DNA from: Zantedeschia hybrid cultivar
Taxonomy: Eukaryota > Streptophyta > Magnoliopsida > Alismatales > Araceae
Direction of reading: 5' to 3'
DNA length: 64,000 bases
Assembly (NCBI GenBank): GCA_030544215.1
Contig: JARZZO010000013.1
Span: forward strand, 48,317,196-48,381,195
The position numbers and the translations under genes are program-made. Shown here piece by piece: positions 22,031-36,307 of this stretch. A model generated the notes under the pieces. It made no database searches, had not been told where the DNA came from, and worked only from the letters and a program-made list of their open reading frames with translations. The stretch's first letter is position 1, and each line of letters opens with the position of its first letter.

Positions 22031-24939
22031 AATGGAGTGCATTTTATATAGTAAGACTTTGATGTTTTCTAAGTTTTCTAGTCTGTCTTAATGTCTAAAG
22101 ATATAACACTCATCATGCACATGCAGTGCATTCACAACAAAACTTTGAGGCAGCCAACCTACATAAGGTGTCCTTTGTCTTCTCCTATTGGTAAAATCCT
22201 CCCACAGTTGTATTGCTAGACACGGCCCCACTCAAACCCTCCAATAGATTTCTGAGGTCTTAATTTTTCTTGTCATTCTAGAAATACTTGCCTTTGCTGT
22301 AATGATTTTAGAGGTGTTGCAATATAACTGTCGTTCACTTGACAGATCAGACGGTGTGCGGCCTTTAAGGTCCAGTAACAACAGGTCGGACTGCGGCTGT
22401 AATGCCGAAAGATGTGCAGCAAATATTTCTCTTTTTTCTTTTGAATTCTCTTGCGATCTTTATAATTGTTAGTCTGTCCACGAGCCCTTGAAAGCATCAT
22501 GATAGTCTATTCTTTTCCCTTGAAGCCTATGAACTGTTGATCCCTAGAATAAGTTGAAAATCTATGATGCAGAACCTTACATTAAGAATGGTGGGACAAA
22601 CTCAATTATTAGCTACTACTTGAAGTTAACACGTCAAAGTAAAAAATCACAGAATTTTTTTTTGCACTGAGTTGAATACAGTTCGGCTTGAAACTTCTTT
22701 TTAAATTTTCTCTCTGACATACTAGATAGGATAGAAGAATGTGTCAAGTTGAGAGACTAATAAGAACTGATCCAGTTCAAACCATCTCCAATCGAAAAGG
22801 ATCTATATATGTCTTCCCATATTACACAATGGTGGCAATTAGGAACAAATTGATGCACACATCAGAAGTCGAGTATGCTAGCCTGATAGAGAATCTTTCC
22901 ACTTTCTTTACCCACTCAAAACGAAAACTCTGATGATGAAGAGGTTCTTTTGACTGGTTCTCATTGGATAGCTACTATGAAGTTTAACAAAATATTATGT
23001 TAAATTAATGCTCAATATAAATTAGGATAAATGATCTTACAAGGGTATAGCTAAGAAAGCAGGAATACCACTATCCTGAACAACTCCTCCCCCTATACCC
23101 TCGTTTATGTTGAAAGCAAAGGAGACCACCAATTTCAGGACTTGCAAAAGAGGGAGGAGACCTGTTTTTAGGGAAACTCAACCTTTTTGCGCATTTCACA
23201 TGCTCTCCATGCTTTCTATCAAAATCCACCAAGAGCTTTGATCATGGGAGCGGTTGTAAAAGAGTACTTCTAGTACAAAGGTATCATCTGTGACAATTCA
23301 CGGGGAAGTAGGTGTAAGAAGATTTTTGAATTCATGTGAGTGTTGTGGTTAGAGCAAGCAATAATTCAAATTTAATATTTCTAAGCTTTTTAACTATTAA
23401 CAGTTGCCACTTGTGGAAGGTAATGTGGTCATTTGAGGGTGGAGAGGGTAGCCTCCTTCCCTGTCAGAGAGGGCAACCTAAGGGAGGTGCATCCCCTCCA
23501 TACCCAGATGAATGAGAGAATTAAAAAGAGAGAAAAGGGAGTGAACCATGGGAGAGAGAGAGAGAGAGAGAGAGAGGTTGGAAAGAGGCAAAGAGCGAAG
23601 TGAAGCTCTTACAGACTTCACTAGATTGAACTTAGTCCAACAAAGAGTAATTCAGAGTCTCACTATGTATTGTGTAACCCAATGGAAGTTGTAAGAGATT
23701 TACTTCCAGGCAACAGTGGCAATAGAAGCAGCCATGACAGTGTAGGCCACCGTTGCCATGGGAGCTTAGACCAGGGTTCGTCGACTTGAAGAGTCGGACC
23801 GACTCGGATCTTCCATGATCCGCTACGAGTCGGGTCGACTCACGCAGACTCAACCGAGTGACATGAAAAAGAACTCTCAAATTGCACCGACTCGGATTCG
23901 CCATAATATGGTACGAGTCACCCAAGTTGACACGAGTTGATCCGGTACAGCAAATCATGACTTAGACTGCCCCCTCTACCCCTCATCACATTTTTGTTTC
24001 CCTTTTTTGTCTCGATGTGTACTTTAGAAAATGTCCACTTTAGCATACACTAAGTACAAATTCAGAATGCATTTTCAAGTAATTTTTATTTCCAAGAATT
24101 TGAGCAAGGCTTGAGTTTTTTGGACCCTATACCCGCATGGGAATGCTTGCTCTCTTGGCACCTGTGGCACCGTAGACACAAATGTCGATGCACTTCATGA
24201 ACTATGGCTTTTGCTCTTTATCAGTCCTTGGATTAGACATTCGTAAGTTTAGAAATTGAAGATCCAATCTAATTTATAATGACTGCTGATTACAGCATGA
24301 TAGCAGATTGCCATATTAGACTCATTTGGGGCTAATGACCCAATATGCAACAAGTGCAGATGAAGTCTTTTTGCCCAAATACTAATCCAGCATGTAAGCC
24401 TACCAATTGTATTAGATTTTTGTGGATCAGAGATGAATTGAACTGCAGAGTTTTTTTTAAAGAGACATGTATCCTTCTTTTTTATTCTTATCCACATGTA
24501 TCCTTATCTTATCGCTTAAAATTATAAGATATGGATATATGAGGGTTGAATTATCAGATAAAATCATGTTATGATGCTTCCATGAGAGAAAAAAACTTTA
24601 CTAAAACATATCTATGTAGAAGTTCTCTTAAATTAGTTTACAGGAATTTTTATTCATAAATCATGTGACAGGTGCAAAAATTAACTTTACAGGTACATGA
24701 ATGAAGAAGATAGGAAAGCAGTGTGGATAATGGGACAATAAAATAGGGTATGTACGCAATTAGCCTCTATTCATAAACAGGTGAGAAATAAAAGTTATAA
24801 GGAAGAAGTAATCAATTAGACAGGTAAGGAATAATTGGACCGTCAAATTCCAAAGTAGACATATCTTTATCTTTTGTCTAGATTCTCTATATAGGGATAA
24901 TGCGTATTGTTGTTCTAAAATTTCAAATACTTTATAATT
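22031..24939. other. Intergenic, no gene recognised
   Basis: No ORF here resembles a protein I know. A (GA)n tract lies at about 23551-23577. Between 23780 and 23945 the pentamer ACTCG and its complement CGAGT recur, with two related blocks containing CCGACTCGGAT and TACGAGTC. The 64-codon plus-strand ORF at 22739-22933 shows no recognisable motif. Confidence 0.5.
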
Positions 24940-25823
24940 ATATTTTCTCTAGGGTTTGAAAATGGACAAATGAACAGATATTCAAACCTTCTTCTTTTTT
25001 TTTGCGTCCCTAGGTCCAAGTTTGGTCAAGTAAACTCAAGTTTGATCAGACTGACCTGAACATCGAGTCAGCTCAAACCAATGTTACCTTAGGTTGGGAC
25101 AGATCCAGGTTGAGCTCATACTCAAATTAATGTATCTTTTGGATCAAGCTGAATTATGTTAGACAGTTGGGCCAACCCAATTTTAATGAAATCCAAGATA
25201 TTCTTGACAAGCATGGCCTAAGGTTGGATAGAATTGGAAAAAGGCTAAGTTTTTATGCAGCCTATGGGGAGAAATGATGGTTTAAAAGTTGAAATGATAA
25301 ATAAGGGTGTTCAAATTTTTATTTTTATAAACAATTAAGGGAATTGGGATAAAATTAGATTCAATAACACAACTAAATGAAAATTTGATCATAGATTGTC
25401 ATCAAGAAGAATAAGTACTTTCTCAAAATTATGGAAGTTATGAAAATGATTCATAACCCCATTGTAATTTCAAATGGGTCCTTGTCAAATTGGGTTCGTG
25501 TTGAAGATATCTAAGGCTTTGTTTGGAAACGATTATATAAATGAATCTAGTCATCAAAATTTCTAACATATCATAATTATTTTCGAATGAGACAATACAT
25601 GGTCTTAACTTACGTATATAAGAATTTTGAGAAAAAAGAGAGACATAAAAGAGAGAGGTGAATTTTTCTTATGATGTACTTTGAAGTAGCTTTTAAATGG
25701 CTTTTGAGAGATACGTGTGGTTAAAAAGTTGAGATGCCAAACGTACAATATTAAAATCGATCTTTTTATAAAAAAAAGGAAGACATTAGAGTAAAATTAC
25801 CTCCCTAAATATTTTATCTATAG

Positions 25824-27006
25824 TCTATACCATACTAATAAAACAGAGTTTGTAATCCAGCTGATGTGATACTCTCATATTCTTTCTTACGACAAAAAAT
25901 TATTAAACAATTCTTATAAGAAGTAATTAATGGTCATAACCTTATTATGATTATTCATTCCACTTCTCATCCCTACTCATTTCAAAACAACTCATGAATA
26001 GTCATAACTCTCACCCACCCATTTCAAAACAACTCATTAATGATCATCTCTCTCTCTCTCTCTCTCTCTTTGTGTGTGTGTGGTGGCCACGGCTCCCCCT
26101 AAAATTAAAAAATTTCTTTGGTAATAAAAATATTAATTTATTTATATTGAATAAAAATATTATAAAATAAAAATAAAATTTTAAAATTATATTAATATAA
26201 AATATAAGATAAATTATTCCTAAATATTTCTCTTTCTCTATTTTATTTAACTTATCTTATAAATTTGTTTAGCTCATATGTTATATATTTTTTGTTGTAT
26301 ATTATTTGTATTTATTATTTATTATGTTAATTCTTATATGTTAACAATTGCCATATCATATAATATTTAATGCGTCACATATATATATTTTTTGGTTATA
26401 ATACTTTTAGTTATAATATATAACATATTAATATTTTTAGGTATATTAATATATACAATAAGTCACCTAGCAAAGAAAACAACTCAAAATCCTAAAGTTA
26501 GAAGCATACCTTCCGTATCTTTATTTGACGTCAGCCTTCATCGACAATACCCTTCACGAATGATCTGTTTTTCAATAATAGTATTATTACAATCTTTATC
26601 ATTTAGAAGTACCATGGTCGTCCATTGTGCTCAAATAGTGTTTTATTTGCATGCTGTTATGATTTCGTTGTAGTCCTCATACAAAGTTATCTTTATATTT
26701 GGTTATTTACTGCATTTTTTTTTCAACACTATTTCGGATCTCATAAAATCTCTCCATTAAACTTACCTAGCTAGCACTAATATAATTTAACGTGCGAGTG
26801 AAATGCCTTCATATTAAAGTCCTTATTAAGCGAAATTAAAAGTTTAATTTCCTCATGTAAAATTATCTTTATACTTGATTATTTGCATAAAATTAAAAAT
26901 TTATTAAGATGAAATTATTTAAATCAATATAATATTTTTAAAGTAAAATTAATATTTTTTCAATAATCTCACATAAATACCGTGCATCTTGCGGATTTGA
27001 AACTAG
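25824..27006 (+). mobile_element. Helitron-like element A (copy in unit 1)
   Basis: It begins TCTATACCATACTAATAAA and ends GAAACTAG followed by T, fitting the TC...CTRR|T rule of Helitrons. A decayed hairpin, CCGTGCATCTTGCGG, lies 8 bp before the end, where plant Helitrons carry CCGTGCATCGCACGG. The body is very AT-rich with a CT/GT microsatellite and no helicase, so it is non-autonomous. Copies recur at 29603-30785 and 33382-34564. The expected A just upstream of TC is not present here. Confidence 0.65.
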
Positions 27007-27217
27007 TATAAATAAAGCAGAGTTTCTAACGTTGTTGATGTGGCACTTTGAGATATTTTTCCTCCAAAAAATTATTAAACAATTCTTAAAAGAAGTCGTT
27101 AATGCTCATAACCATTATGATTATTAATTCCCCTTCTTACCACTACTCATTTCAAAACAACTCATTAATGCTATAACTTTTACCCCACCTATTTCATAAT
27201 TACGCATTAGTGGCCAC

Positions 27218-27267
<50 letters not shown>

Positions 27268-27650
27268 GGGACAAACGCAAGAGAGCGGGGGCCATGGCGT
27301 CCCCAAATTAAGAAACTTCTTTAGCAATAAAAATATTATTTTAAAATTATTTATATTATAATAAAAATATTATAAAATAAATTTAAAATTTTAAAATTAT
27401 ATTAATATTAGATACAAAATAGTATTATTCTTAAATATTTGTCTTACTCTATTTTATTAAAATTATCTTATAAATTTATTTAACTCATATTTTATATACT
27501 TCTTTGTCATATATTATTTGTATTTATTATTTATCATGTTAATTTATATATGTTAATAATTGTCATATTATATAATATTTAATATTTATAGGCACATATA
27601 ATATTTTTTAGTCATAATATTTTTAGTTATAATATATTAATAGTTTTAAG
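27007..27650 (+). mobile_element. Helitron-like element B, 3'-truncated (unit 1)
   Basis: Immediately after element A, the sequence restarts with a diverged version of the same 5' half: AATAAAGCAGAGTTTCTAAC, CAAAAAATTATTAAACAATTC and CATTTCAAAACAACTCATTAATG. It carries a (CT)n tract of about 45 bp at 27220-27264. It stops where element C begins, with no 3' hairpin. Copies lie at 30786-31429 and 34565-35208. Confidence 0.6.
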
Positions 27651-28718
27651 TAACCATACTATACTAATAAAGTAGAGTTTTTAACCTAGCCAATGTGACA
27701 CTCTCATATTCTTTCCTGCCAAAAAACTATTAAACAATTTTTAAGAGAAATCATTAATGCCCATAACTATTATAATTATTTCTTCCATTTCACTCTATTC
27801 ATTTCAAAATAACTCATTAATAGCCATAACACTCACCCTTACTCATTGCAAAACAATTTATTAATGGTCATAACACTCTCTCTCCTCACCCATTTCAAAA
27901 TAACTCATTGGCCATAACTTTCTTTCTCTCTCATGGATAGACTCAAAGGAGCTAGGCGCCATGGCCCCCCTAAAATTAAGGAACTTATTTGATAGTAAAA
28001 ATATTATTTTTAAATTATTTATATTATAATTAAAAATATAATCAAATAAATTAATTTTTTTAATTATATTAATATTAAATACAAAATAATATTATTCCTA
28101 AATATTTGTCTTACTCTATTTATTTAACTTATCTTATAAATTTATTTAACTCAGATGTTATATACTTTTTGTCGTATATTATTTGTATTTATTATTTATT
28201 ATGTTAATTTTATATGTTAATTGCCATATCATATAATATTTAATATTCATAGTCACATATACTATTTTTTAGCTATAATATTTTAGTCATAACATATAAC
28301 ATATTAATATTTTTAAGTATATTAATATATACGATAAACCACTTAACAAATAAGACAATTTGAAATCTTAAAGTTAGATGTATATCTTCTGTATCTTTAC
28401 TATTCATCGACAATATCCTTCATGATTGATTTATTTTTTAATAATGGTACTAGTAAATTCTTTATTATTTAGGCATCACTTTGATTGGAGAATAGGAGAA
28501 GAATAAGAGCGAATAAGGAGATAATAAGCTTAATTTTGCTTTGACAAGCGGAATGGCTTACCGTGCAGAATAGCATATCCGGAGAATAAAGAGAATAAGT
28601 CATCCCACTCTAGACCCAAGAATTGCTTATTCTTCTTATTCCGTCAACGGACCCCACAAAACTATCAAACCGAAACACCGCTTATTCTAGTATACGCTAT
28701 TCCGTCAGTGTGGAGATC

Positions 28719-30996
28719 ATATTTTCTCTAGGGTTTGAAAATGGACAAATGAACAGATATTCAAACCTTCTTCTTTTTTTTTGCGTCCCTAGGTCCAAGT
28801 TTGGTCAAGTAAACTCAAGTTTGATCAGACTGACCTGAACATCGAGTCAGCTCAAACCAATGTTACCTTAGGTTGGGACAGATCCAGGTTGAGCTCATAC
28901 TCAAATTAATGTATCTTTTGGATCAAGCTGAATTATGTTAGACAGTTGGGCCAACCCAATTTTAATGAAATCCAAGATATTCTTGACAAGCATGGCCTAA
29001 GGTTGGATAGAATTGGAAAAAGGCTAAGTTTTTATGCAGCCTATGGGGAGAAATGATGGTTTAAAAGTTGAAATGATAAATAAGGGTGTTCAAATTTTTA
29101 TTTTTATAAACAATTAAGGGAATTGGGATAAAATTAGATTCAATAACACAACTAAATGAAAATTTGATCATAGATTGTCATCAAGAAGAATAAGTACTTT
29201 CTCAAAATTATGGAAGTTATGAAAATGATTCATAACCCCATTGTAATTTCAAATGGGTCCTTGTCAAATTGGGTTCGTGTTGAAGATATCTAAGGCTTTG
29301 TTTGGAAACGATTATATAAATGAATCTAGTCATCAAAATTTCTAACATATCATAATTATTTTCGAATGAGACAATACATGGTCTTAACTTACGTATATAA
29401 GAATTTTGAGAAAAAAGAGAGACATAAAAGAGAGAGGTGAATTTTTCTTATGATGTACTTTGAAGTAGCTTTTAAATGGCTTTTGAGAGATACGTGTGGT
29501 TAAAAAGTTGAGATGCCAAACGTACAATATTAAAATCGATCTTTTTATAAAAAAAAGGAAGACATTAGAGTAAAATTACCTCCCTAAATATTTTATCTAT
29601 AGTCTATACCATACTAATAAAACAGAGTTTGTAATCCAGCTGATGTGATACTCTCATATTCTTTCTTACGACAAAAAATTATTAAACAATTCTTATAAGA
29701 AGTAATTAATGGTCATAACCTTATTATGATTATTCATTCCACTTCTCATCCCTACTCATTTCAAAACAACTCATGAATAGTCATAACTCTCACCCACCCA
29801 TTTCAAAACAACTCATTAATGATCATCTCTCTCTCTCTCTCTCTCTCTTTGTGTGTGTGTGGTGGCCACGGCTCCCCCTAAAATTAAAAAATTTCTTTGG
29901 TAATAAAAATATTAATTTATTTATATTGAATAAAAATATTATAAAATAAAAATAAAATTTTAAAATTATATTAATATAAAATATAAGATAAATTATTCCT
30001 AAATATTTCTCTTTCTCTATTTTATTTAACTTATCTTATAAATTTGTTTAGCTCATATGTTATATATTTTTTGTTGTATATTATTTGTATTTATTATTTA
30101 TTATGTTAATTCTTATATGTTAACAATTGCCATATCATATAATATTTAATGCGTCACATATATATATTTTTTGGTTATAATACTTTTAGTTATAATATAT
30201 AACATATTAATATTTTTAGGTATATTAATATATACAATAAGTCACCTAGCAAAGAAAACAACTCAAAATCCTAAAGTTAGAAGCATACCTTCCGTATCTT
30301 TATTTGACGTCAGCCTTCATCGACAATACCCTTCACGAATGATCTGTTTTTCAATAATAGTATTATTACAATCTTTATCATTTAGAAGTACCATGGTCGT
30401 CCATTGTGCTCAAATAGTGTTTTATTTGCATGCTGTTATGATTTCGTTGTAGTCCTCATACAAAGTTATCTTTATATTTGGTTATTTACTGCATTTTTTT
30501 TTCAACACTATTTCGGATCTCATAAAATCTCTCCATTAAACTTACCTAGCTAGCACTAATATAATTTAACGTGCGAGTGAAATGCCTTCATATTAAAGTC
30601 CTTATTAAGCGAAATTAAAAGTTTAATTTCCTCATGTAAAATTATCTTTATACTTGATTATTTGCATAAAATTAAAAATTTATTAAGATGAAATTATTTA
30701 AATCAATATAATATTTTTAAAGTAAAATTAATATTTTTTCAATAATCTCACATAAATACCGTGCATCTTGCGGATTTGAAACTAGTATAAATAAAGCAGA
30801 GTTTCTAACGTTGTTGATGTGGCACTTTGAGATATTTTTCCTCCAAAAAATTATTAAACAATTCTTAAAAGAAGTCGTTAATGCTCATAACCATTATGAT
30901 TATTAATTCCCCTTCTTACCACTACTCATTTCAAAACAACTCATTAATGCTATAACTTTTACCCCACCTATTTCATAATTACGCATTAGTGGCCAC

Positions 30997-31046
<50 letters not shown>

Positions 31047-32497
31047 GGGACAAACGCAAGAGAGCGGGGGCCATGGCGTCCCCAAATTAAGAAACTTCTT
31101 TAGCAATAAAAATATTATTTTAAAATTATTTATATTATAATAAAAATATTATAAAATAAATTTAAAATTTTAAAATTATATTAATATTAGATACAAAATA
31201 GTATTATTCTTAAATATTTGTCTTACTCTATTTTATTAAAATTATCTTATAAATTTATTTAACTCATATTTTATATACTTCTTTGTCATATATTATTTGT
31301 ATTTATTATTTATCATGTTAATTTATATATGTTAATAATTGTCATATTATATAATATTTAATATTTATAGGCACATATAATATTTTTTAGTCATAATATT
31401 TTTAGTTATAATATATTAATAGTTTTAAGTAACCATACTATACTAATAAAGTAGAGTTTTTAACCTAGCCAATGTGACACTCTCATATTCTTTCCTGCCA
31501 AAAAACTATTAAACAATTTTTAAGAGAAATCATTAATGCCCATAACTATTATAATTATTTCTTCCATTTCACTCTATTCATTTCAAAATAACTCATTAAT
31601 AGCCATAACACTCACCCTTACTCATTGCAAAACAATTTATTAATGGTCATAACACTCTCTCTCCTCACCCATTTCAAAATAACTCATTGGCCATAACTTT
31701 CTTTCTCTCTCATGGATAGACTCAAAGGAGCTAGGCGCCATGGCCCCCCTAAAATTAAGGAACTTATTTGATAGTAAAAATATTATTTTTAAATTATTTA
31801 TATTATAATTAAAAATATAATCAAATAAATTAATTTTTTTAATTATATTAATATTAAATACAAAATAATATTATTCCTAAATATTTGTCTTACTCTATTT
31901 ATTTAACTTATCTTATAAATTTATTTAACTCAGATGTTATATACTTTTTGTCGTATATTATTTGTATTTATTATTTATTATGTTAATTTTATATGTTAAT
32001 TGCCATATCATATAATATTTAATATTCATAGTCACATATACTATTTTTTAGCTATAATATTTTAGTCATAACATATAACATATTAATATTTTTAAGTATA
32101 TTAATATATACGATAAACCACTTAACAAATAAGACAATTTGAAATCTTAAAGTTAGATGTATATCTTCTGTATCTTTACTATTCATCGACAATATCCTTC
32201 ATGATTGATTTATTTTTTAATAATGGTACTAGTAAATTCTTTATTATTTAGGCATCACTTTGATTGGAGAATAGGAGAAGAATAAGAGCGAATAAGGAGA
32301 TAATAAGCTTAATTTTGCTTTGACAAGCGGAATGGCTTACCGTGCAGAATAGCATATCCGGAGAATAAAGAGAATAAGTCATCCCACTCTAGACCCAAGA
32401 ATTGCTTATTCTTCTTATTCCGTCAACGGACCCCACAAAACTATCAAACCGAAACACCGCTTATTCTAGTATACGCTATTCCGTCAGTGTGGAGATC
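28719..32497. repeat. Tandem unit 2 of 3 (3,779 bp)
   Basis: Second full copy, with the same content and same 8-bp junction filler TGGAGATC (32490-32497) as unit 1. It includes Helitron A (29603-30785), B (30786-31429), the 5' part of C (31430-32251) and the truncated MITE (32252-32489). I found no differences from unit 1 in the blocks I compared. Confidence 0.95.
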
Positions 32498-34775
32498 ATA
32501 TTTTCTCTAGGGTTTGAAAATGGACAAATGAACAGATATTCAAACCTTCTTCTTTTTTTTTGCGTCCCTAGGTCCAAGTTTGGTCAAGTAAACTCAAGTT
32601 TGATCAGACTGACCTGAACATCGAGTCAGCTCAAACCAATGTTACCTTAGGTTGGGACAGATCCAGGTTGAGCTCATACTCAAATTAATGTATCTTTTGG
32701 ATCAAGCTGAATTATGTTAGACAGTTGGGCCAACCCAATTTTAATGAAATCCAAGATATTCTTGACAAGCATGGCCTAAGGTTGGATAGAATTGGAAAAA
32801 GGCTAAGTTTTTATGCAGCCTATGGGGAGAAATGATGGTTTAAAAGTTGAAATGATAAATAAGGGTGTTCAAATTTTTATTTTTATAAACAATTAAGGGA
32901 ATTGGGATAAAATTAGATTCAATAACACAACTAAATGAAAATTTGATCATAGATTGTCATCAAGAAGAATAAGTACTTTCTCAAAATTATGGAAGTTATG
33001 AAAATGATTCATAACCCCATTGTAATTTCAAATGGGTCCTTGTCAAATTGGGTTCGTGTTGAAGATATCTAAGGCTTTGTTTGGAAACGATTATATAAAT
33101 GAATCTAGTCATCAAAATTTCTAACATATCATAATTATTTTCGAATGAGACAATACATGGTCTTAACTTACGTATATAAGAATTTTGAGAAAAAAGAGAG
33201 ACATAAAAGAGAGAGGTGAATTTTTCTTATGATGTACTTTGAAGTAGCTTTTAAATGGCTTTTGAGAGATACGTGTGGTTAAAAAGTTGAGATGCCAAAC
33301 GTACAATATTAAAATCGATCTTTTTATAAAAAAAAGGAAGACATTAGAGTAAAATTACCTCCCTAAATATTTTATCTATAGTCTATACCATACTAATAAA
33401 ACAGAGTTTGTAATCCAGCTGATGTGATACTCTCATATTCTTTCTTACGACAAAAAATTATTAAACAATTCTTATAAGAAGTAATTAATGGTCATAACCT
33501 TATTATGATTATTCATTCCACTTCTCATCCCTACTCATTTCAAAACAACTCATGAATAGTCATAACTCTCACCCACCCATTTCAAAACAACTCATTAATG
33601 ATCATCTCTCTCTCTCTCTCTCTCTCTTTGTGTGTGTGTGGTGGCCACGGCTCCCCCTAAAATTAAAAAATTTCTTTGGTAATAAAAATATTAATTTATT
33701 TATATTGAATAAAAATATTATAAAATAAAAATAAAATTTTAAAATTATATTAATATAAAATATAAGATAAATTATTCCTAAATATTTCTCTTTCTCTATT
33801 TTATTTAACTTATCTTATAAATTTGTTTAGCTCATATGTTATATATTTTTTGTTGTATATTATTTGTATTTATTATTTATTATGTTAATTCTTATATGTT
33901 AACAATTGCCATATCATATAATATTTAATGCGTCACATATATATATTTTTTGGTTATAATACTTTTAGTTATAATATATAACATATTAATATTTTTAGGT
34001 ATATTAATATATACAATAAGTCACCTAGCAAAGAAAACAACTCAAAATCCTAAAGTTAGAAGCATACCTTCCGTATCTTTATTTGACGTCAGCCTTCATC
34101 GACAATACCCTTCACGAATGATCTGTTTTTCAATAATAGTATTATTACAATCTTTATCATTTAGAAGTACCATGGTCGTCCATTGTGCTCAAATAGTGTT
34201 TTATTTGCATGCTGTTATGATTTCGTTGTAGTCCTCATACAAAGTTATCTTTATATTTGGTTATTTACTGCATTTTTTTTTCAACACTATTTCGGATCTC
34301 ATAAAATCTCTCCATTAAACTTACCTAGCTAGCACTAATATAATTTAACGTGCGAGTGAAATGCCTTCATATTAAAGTCCTTATTAAGCGAAATTAAAAG
34401 TTTAATTTCCTCATGTAAAATTATCTTTATACTTGATTATTTGCATAAAATTAAAAATTTATTAAGATGAAATTATTTAAATCAATATAATATTTTTAAA
34501 GTAAAATTAATATTTTTTCAATAATCTCACATAAATACCGTGCATCTTGCGGATTTGAAACTAGTATAAATAAAGCAGAGTTTCTAACGTTGTTGATGTG
34601 GCACTTTGAGATATTTTTCCTCCAAAAAATTATTAAACAATTCTTAAAAGAAGTCGTTAATGCTCATAACCATTATGATTATTAATTCCCCTTCTTACCA
34701 CTACTCATTTCAAAACAACTCATTAATGCTATAACTTTTACCCCACCTATTTCATAATTACGCATTAGTGGCCAC

Positions 34776-34825
<50 letters not shown>

Positions 34826-36268
34826 GGGACAAACGCAAGAGAGCGGGGGCCATGGCGTCCCCAAATTAAGAAACTTCTTTAGCAATAAAAATATTATTTT
34901 AAAATTATTTATATTATAATAAAAATATTATAAAATAAATTTAAAATTTTAAAATTATATTAATATTAGATACAAAATAGTATTATTCTTAAATATTTGT
35001 CTTACTCTATTTTATTAAAATTATCTTATAAATTTATTTAACTCATATTTTATATACTTCTTTGTCATATATTATTTGTATTTATTATTTATCATGTTAA
35101 TTTATATATGTTAATAATTGTCATATTATATAATATTTAATATTTATAGGCACATATAATATTTTTTAGTCATAATATTTTTAGTTATAATATATTAATA
35201 GTTTTAAGTAACCATACTATACTAATAAAGTAGAGTTTTTAACCTAGCCAATGTGACACTCTCATATTCTTTCCTGCCAAAAAACTATTAAACAATTTTT
35301 AAGAGAAATCATTAATGCCCATAACTATTATAATTATTTCTTCCATTTCACTCTATTCATTTCAAAATAACTCATTAATAGCCATAACACTCACCCTTAC
35401 TCATTGCAAAACAATTTATTAATGGTCATAACACTCTCTCTCCTCACCCATTTCAAAATAACTCATTGGCCATAACTTTCTTTCTCTCTCATGGATAGAC
35501 TCAAAGGAGCTAGGCGCCATGGCCCCCCTAAAATTAAGGAACTTATTTGATAGTAAAAATATTATTTTTAAATTATTTATATTATAATTAAAAATATAAT
35601 CAAATAAATTAATTTTTTTAATTATATTAATATTAAATACAAAATAATATTATTCCTAAATATTTGTCTTACTCTATTTATTTAACTTATCTTATAAATT
35701 TATTTAACTCAGATGTTATATACTTTTTGTCGTATATTATTTGTATTTATTATTTATTATGTTAATTTTATATGTTAATTGCCATATCATATAATATTTA
35801 ATATTCATAGTCACATATACTATTTTTTAGCTATAATATTTTAGTCATAACATATAACATATTAATATTTTTAAGTATATTAATATATACGATAAACCAC
35901 TTAACAAATAAGACAATTTGAAATCTTAAAGTTAGATGTATATCTTCTGTATCTTTACTATTCATCGACAATATCCTTCATGATTGATTTATTTTTTAAT
36001 AATGGTACTAGTAAATTCTTTATTATTTAGGCATCACTTTGATTGGAGAATAGGAGAAGAATAAGAGCGAATAAGGAGATAATAAGCTTAATTTTGCTTT
36101 GACAAGCGGAATGGCTTACCGTGCAGAATAGCATATCCGGAGAATAAAGAGAATAAGTCATCCCACTCTAGACCCAAGAATTGCTTATTCTTCTTATTCC
36201 GTCAACGGACCCCACAAAACTATCAAACCGAAACACCGCTTATTCTAGTATACGCTATTCCGTCAGTG
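32498..36268. repeat. Tandem unit 3 of 3
   Basis: Third copy. It matches the others up to GTCAGTG at 36268, then continues into the rest of the MITE instead of the filler, so it holds the original right-hand context. It contains Helitron A (33382-34564), B (34565-35208) and the start of C (35209 onward). Confidence 0.95.
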
Positions 36269-36307
36269 GGCCCCACGCAATAACTTTTTTTGCAAACAAA
36301 GTGGGGC
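36031..36307. mobile_element. Complete MITE inserted in Helitron C
   Basis: A 277-bp element is flanked by TAG on both sides (36028-36030 and 36308-36310). The uninterrupted Helitron A has a single TAG at the matching site (26604-26606). Termini GCATCACTTTGATTGG and CAAACAAAGTGGGGC match those of the MITE at 7386-7662. The same element, cut at its 238th base, ends units 1 and 2 (28473-28710 and 32252-32489). Confidence 0.8.

Larger units (their letters stand above)
24940..28718. repeat. Tandem unit 1 of 3 (3,779 bp)
   Basis: First copy of a 3,779-bp direct repeat. It starts at ATATTTTCTCTAGGG and ends within a MITE at GTCAGTG, followed by the 8-bp filler TGGAGATC before copy 2. It holds a complete Helitron-like element, a 3'-truncated one, the 5' part of a third, and 238 bp of the MITE. 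Embedded reading frames are identical in all copies and all landmarks recur at exactly 3,779 bp, so microsatellite lengths are also identical. No gene is present. Confidence 0.95.

Noticed and set aside
26392..26673. 93-codon reading frame repeated identically at 30171 and 33950
   Set aside because: It recurs because it lies in the tandem unit. Its composition follows the AT-rich Helitron DNA, and no protein family or splice signal fits.
27124..27327. 67-codon minus-strand frame with an ERERER tract, three copies
   Set aside because: The tract is a direct translation of a CT microsatellite.
24940..36268. Array of repeats considered as a centromeric or subtelomeric satellite
   Set aside because: Only three units of 3.8 kb, made of dispersed transposons, between ordinary genes. 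Satellites have many short units.
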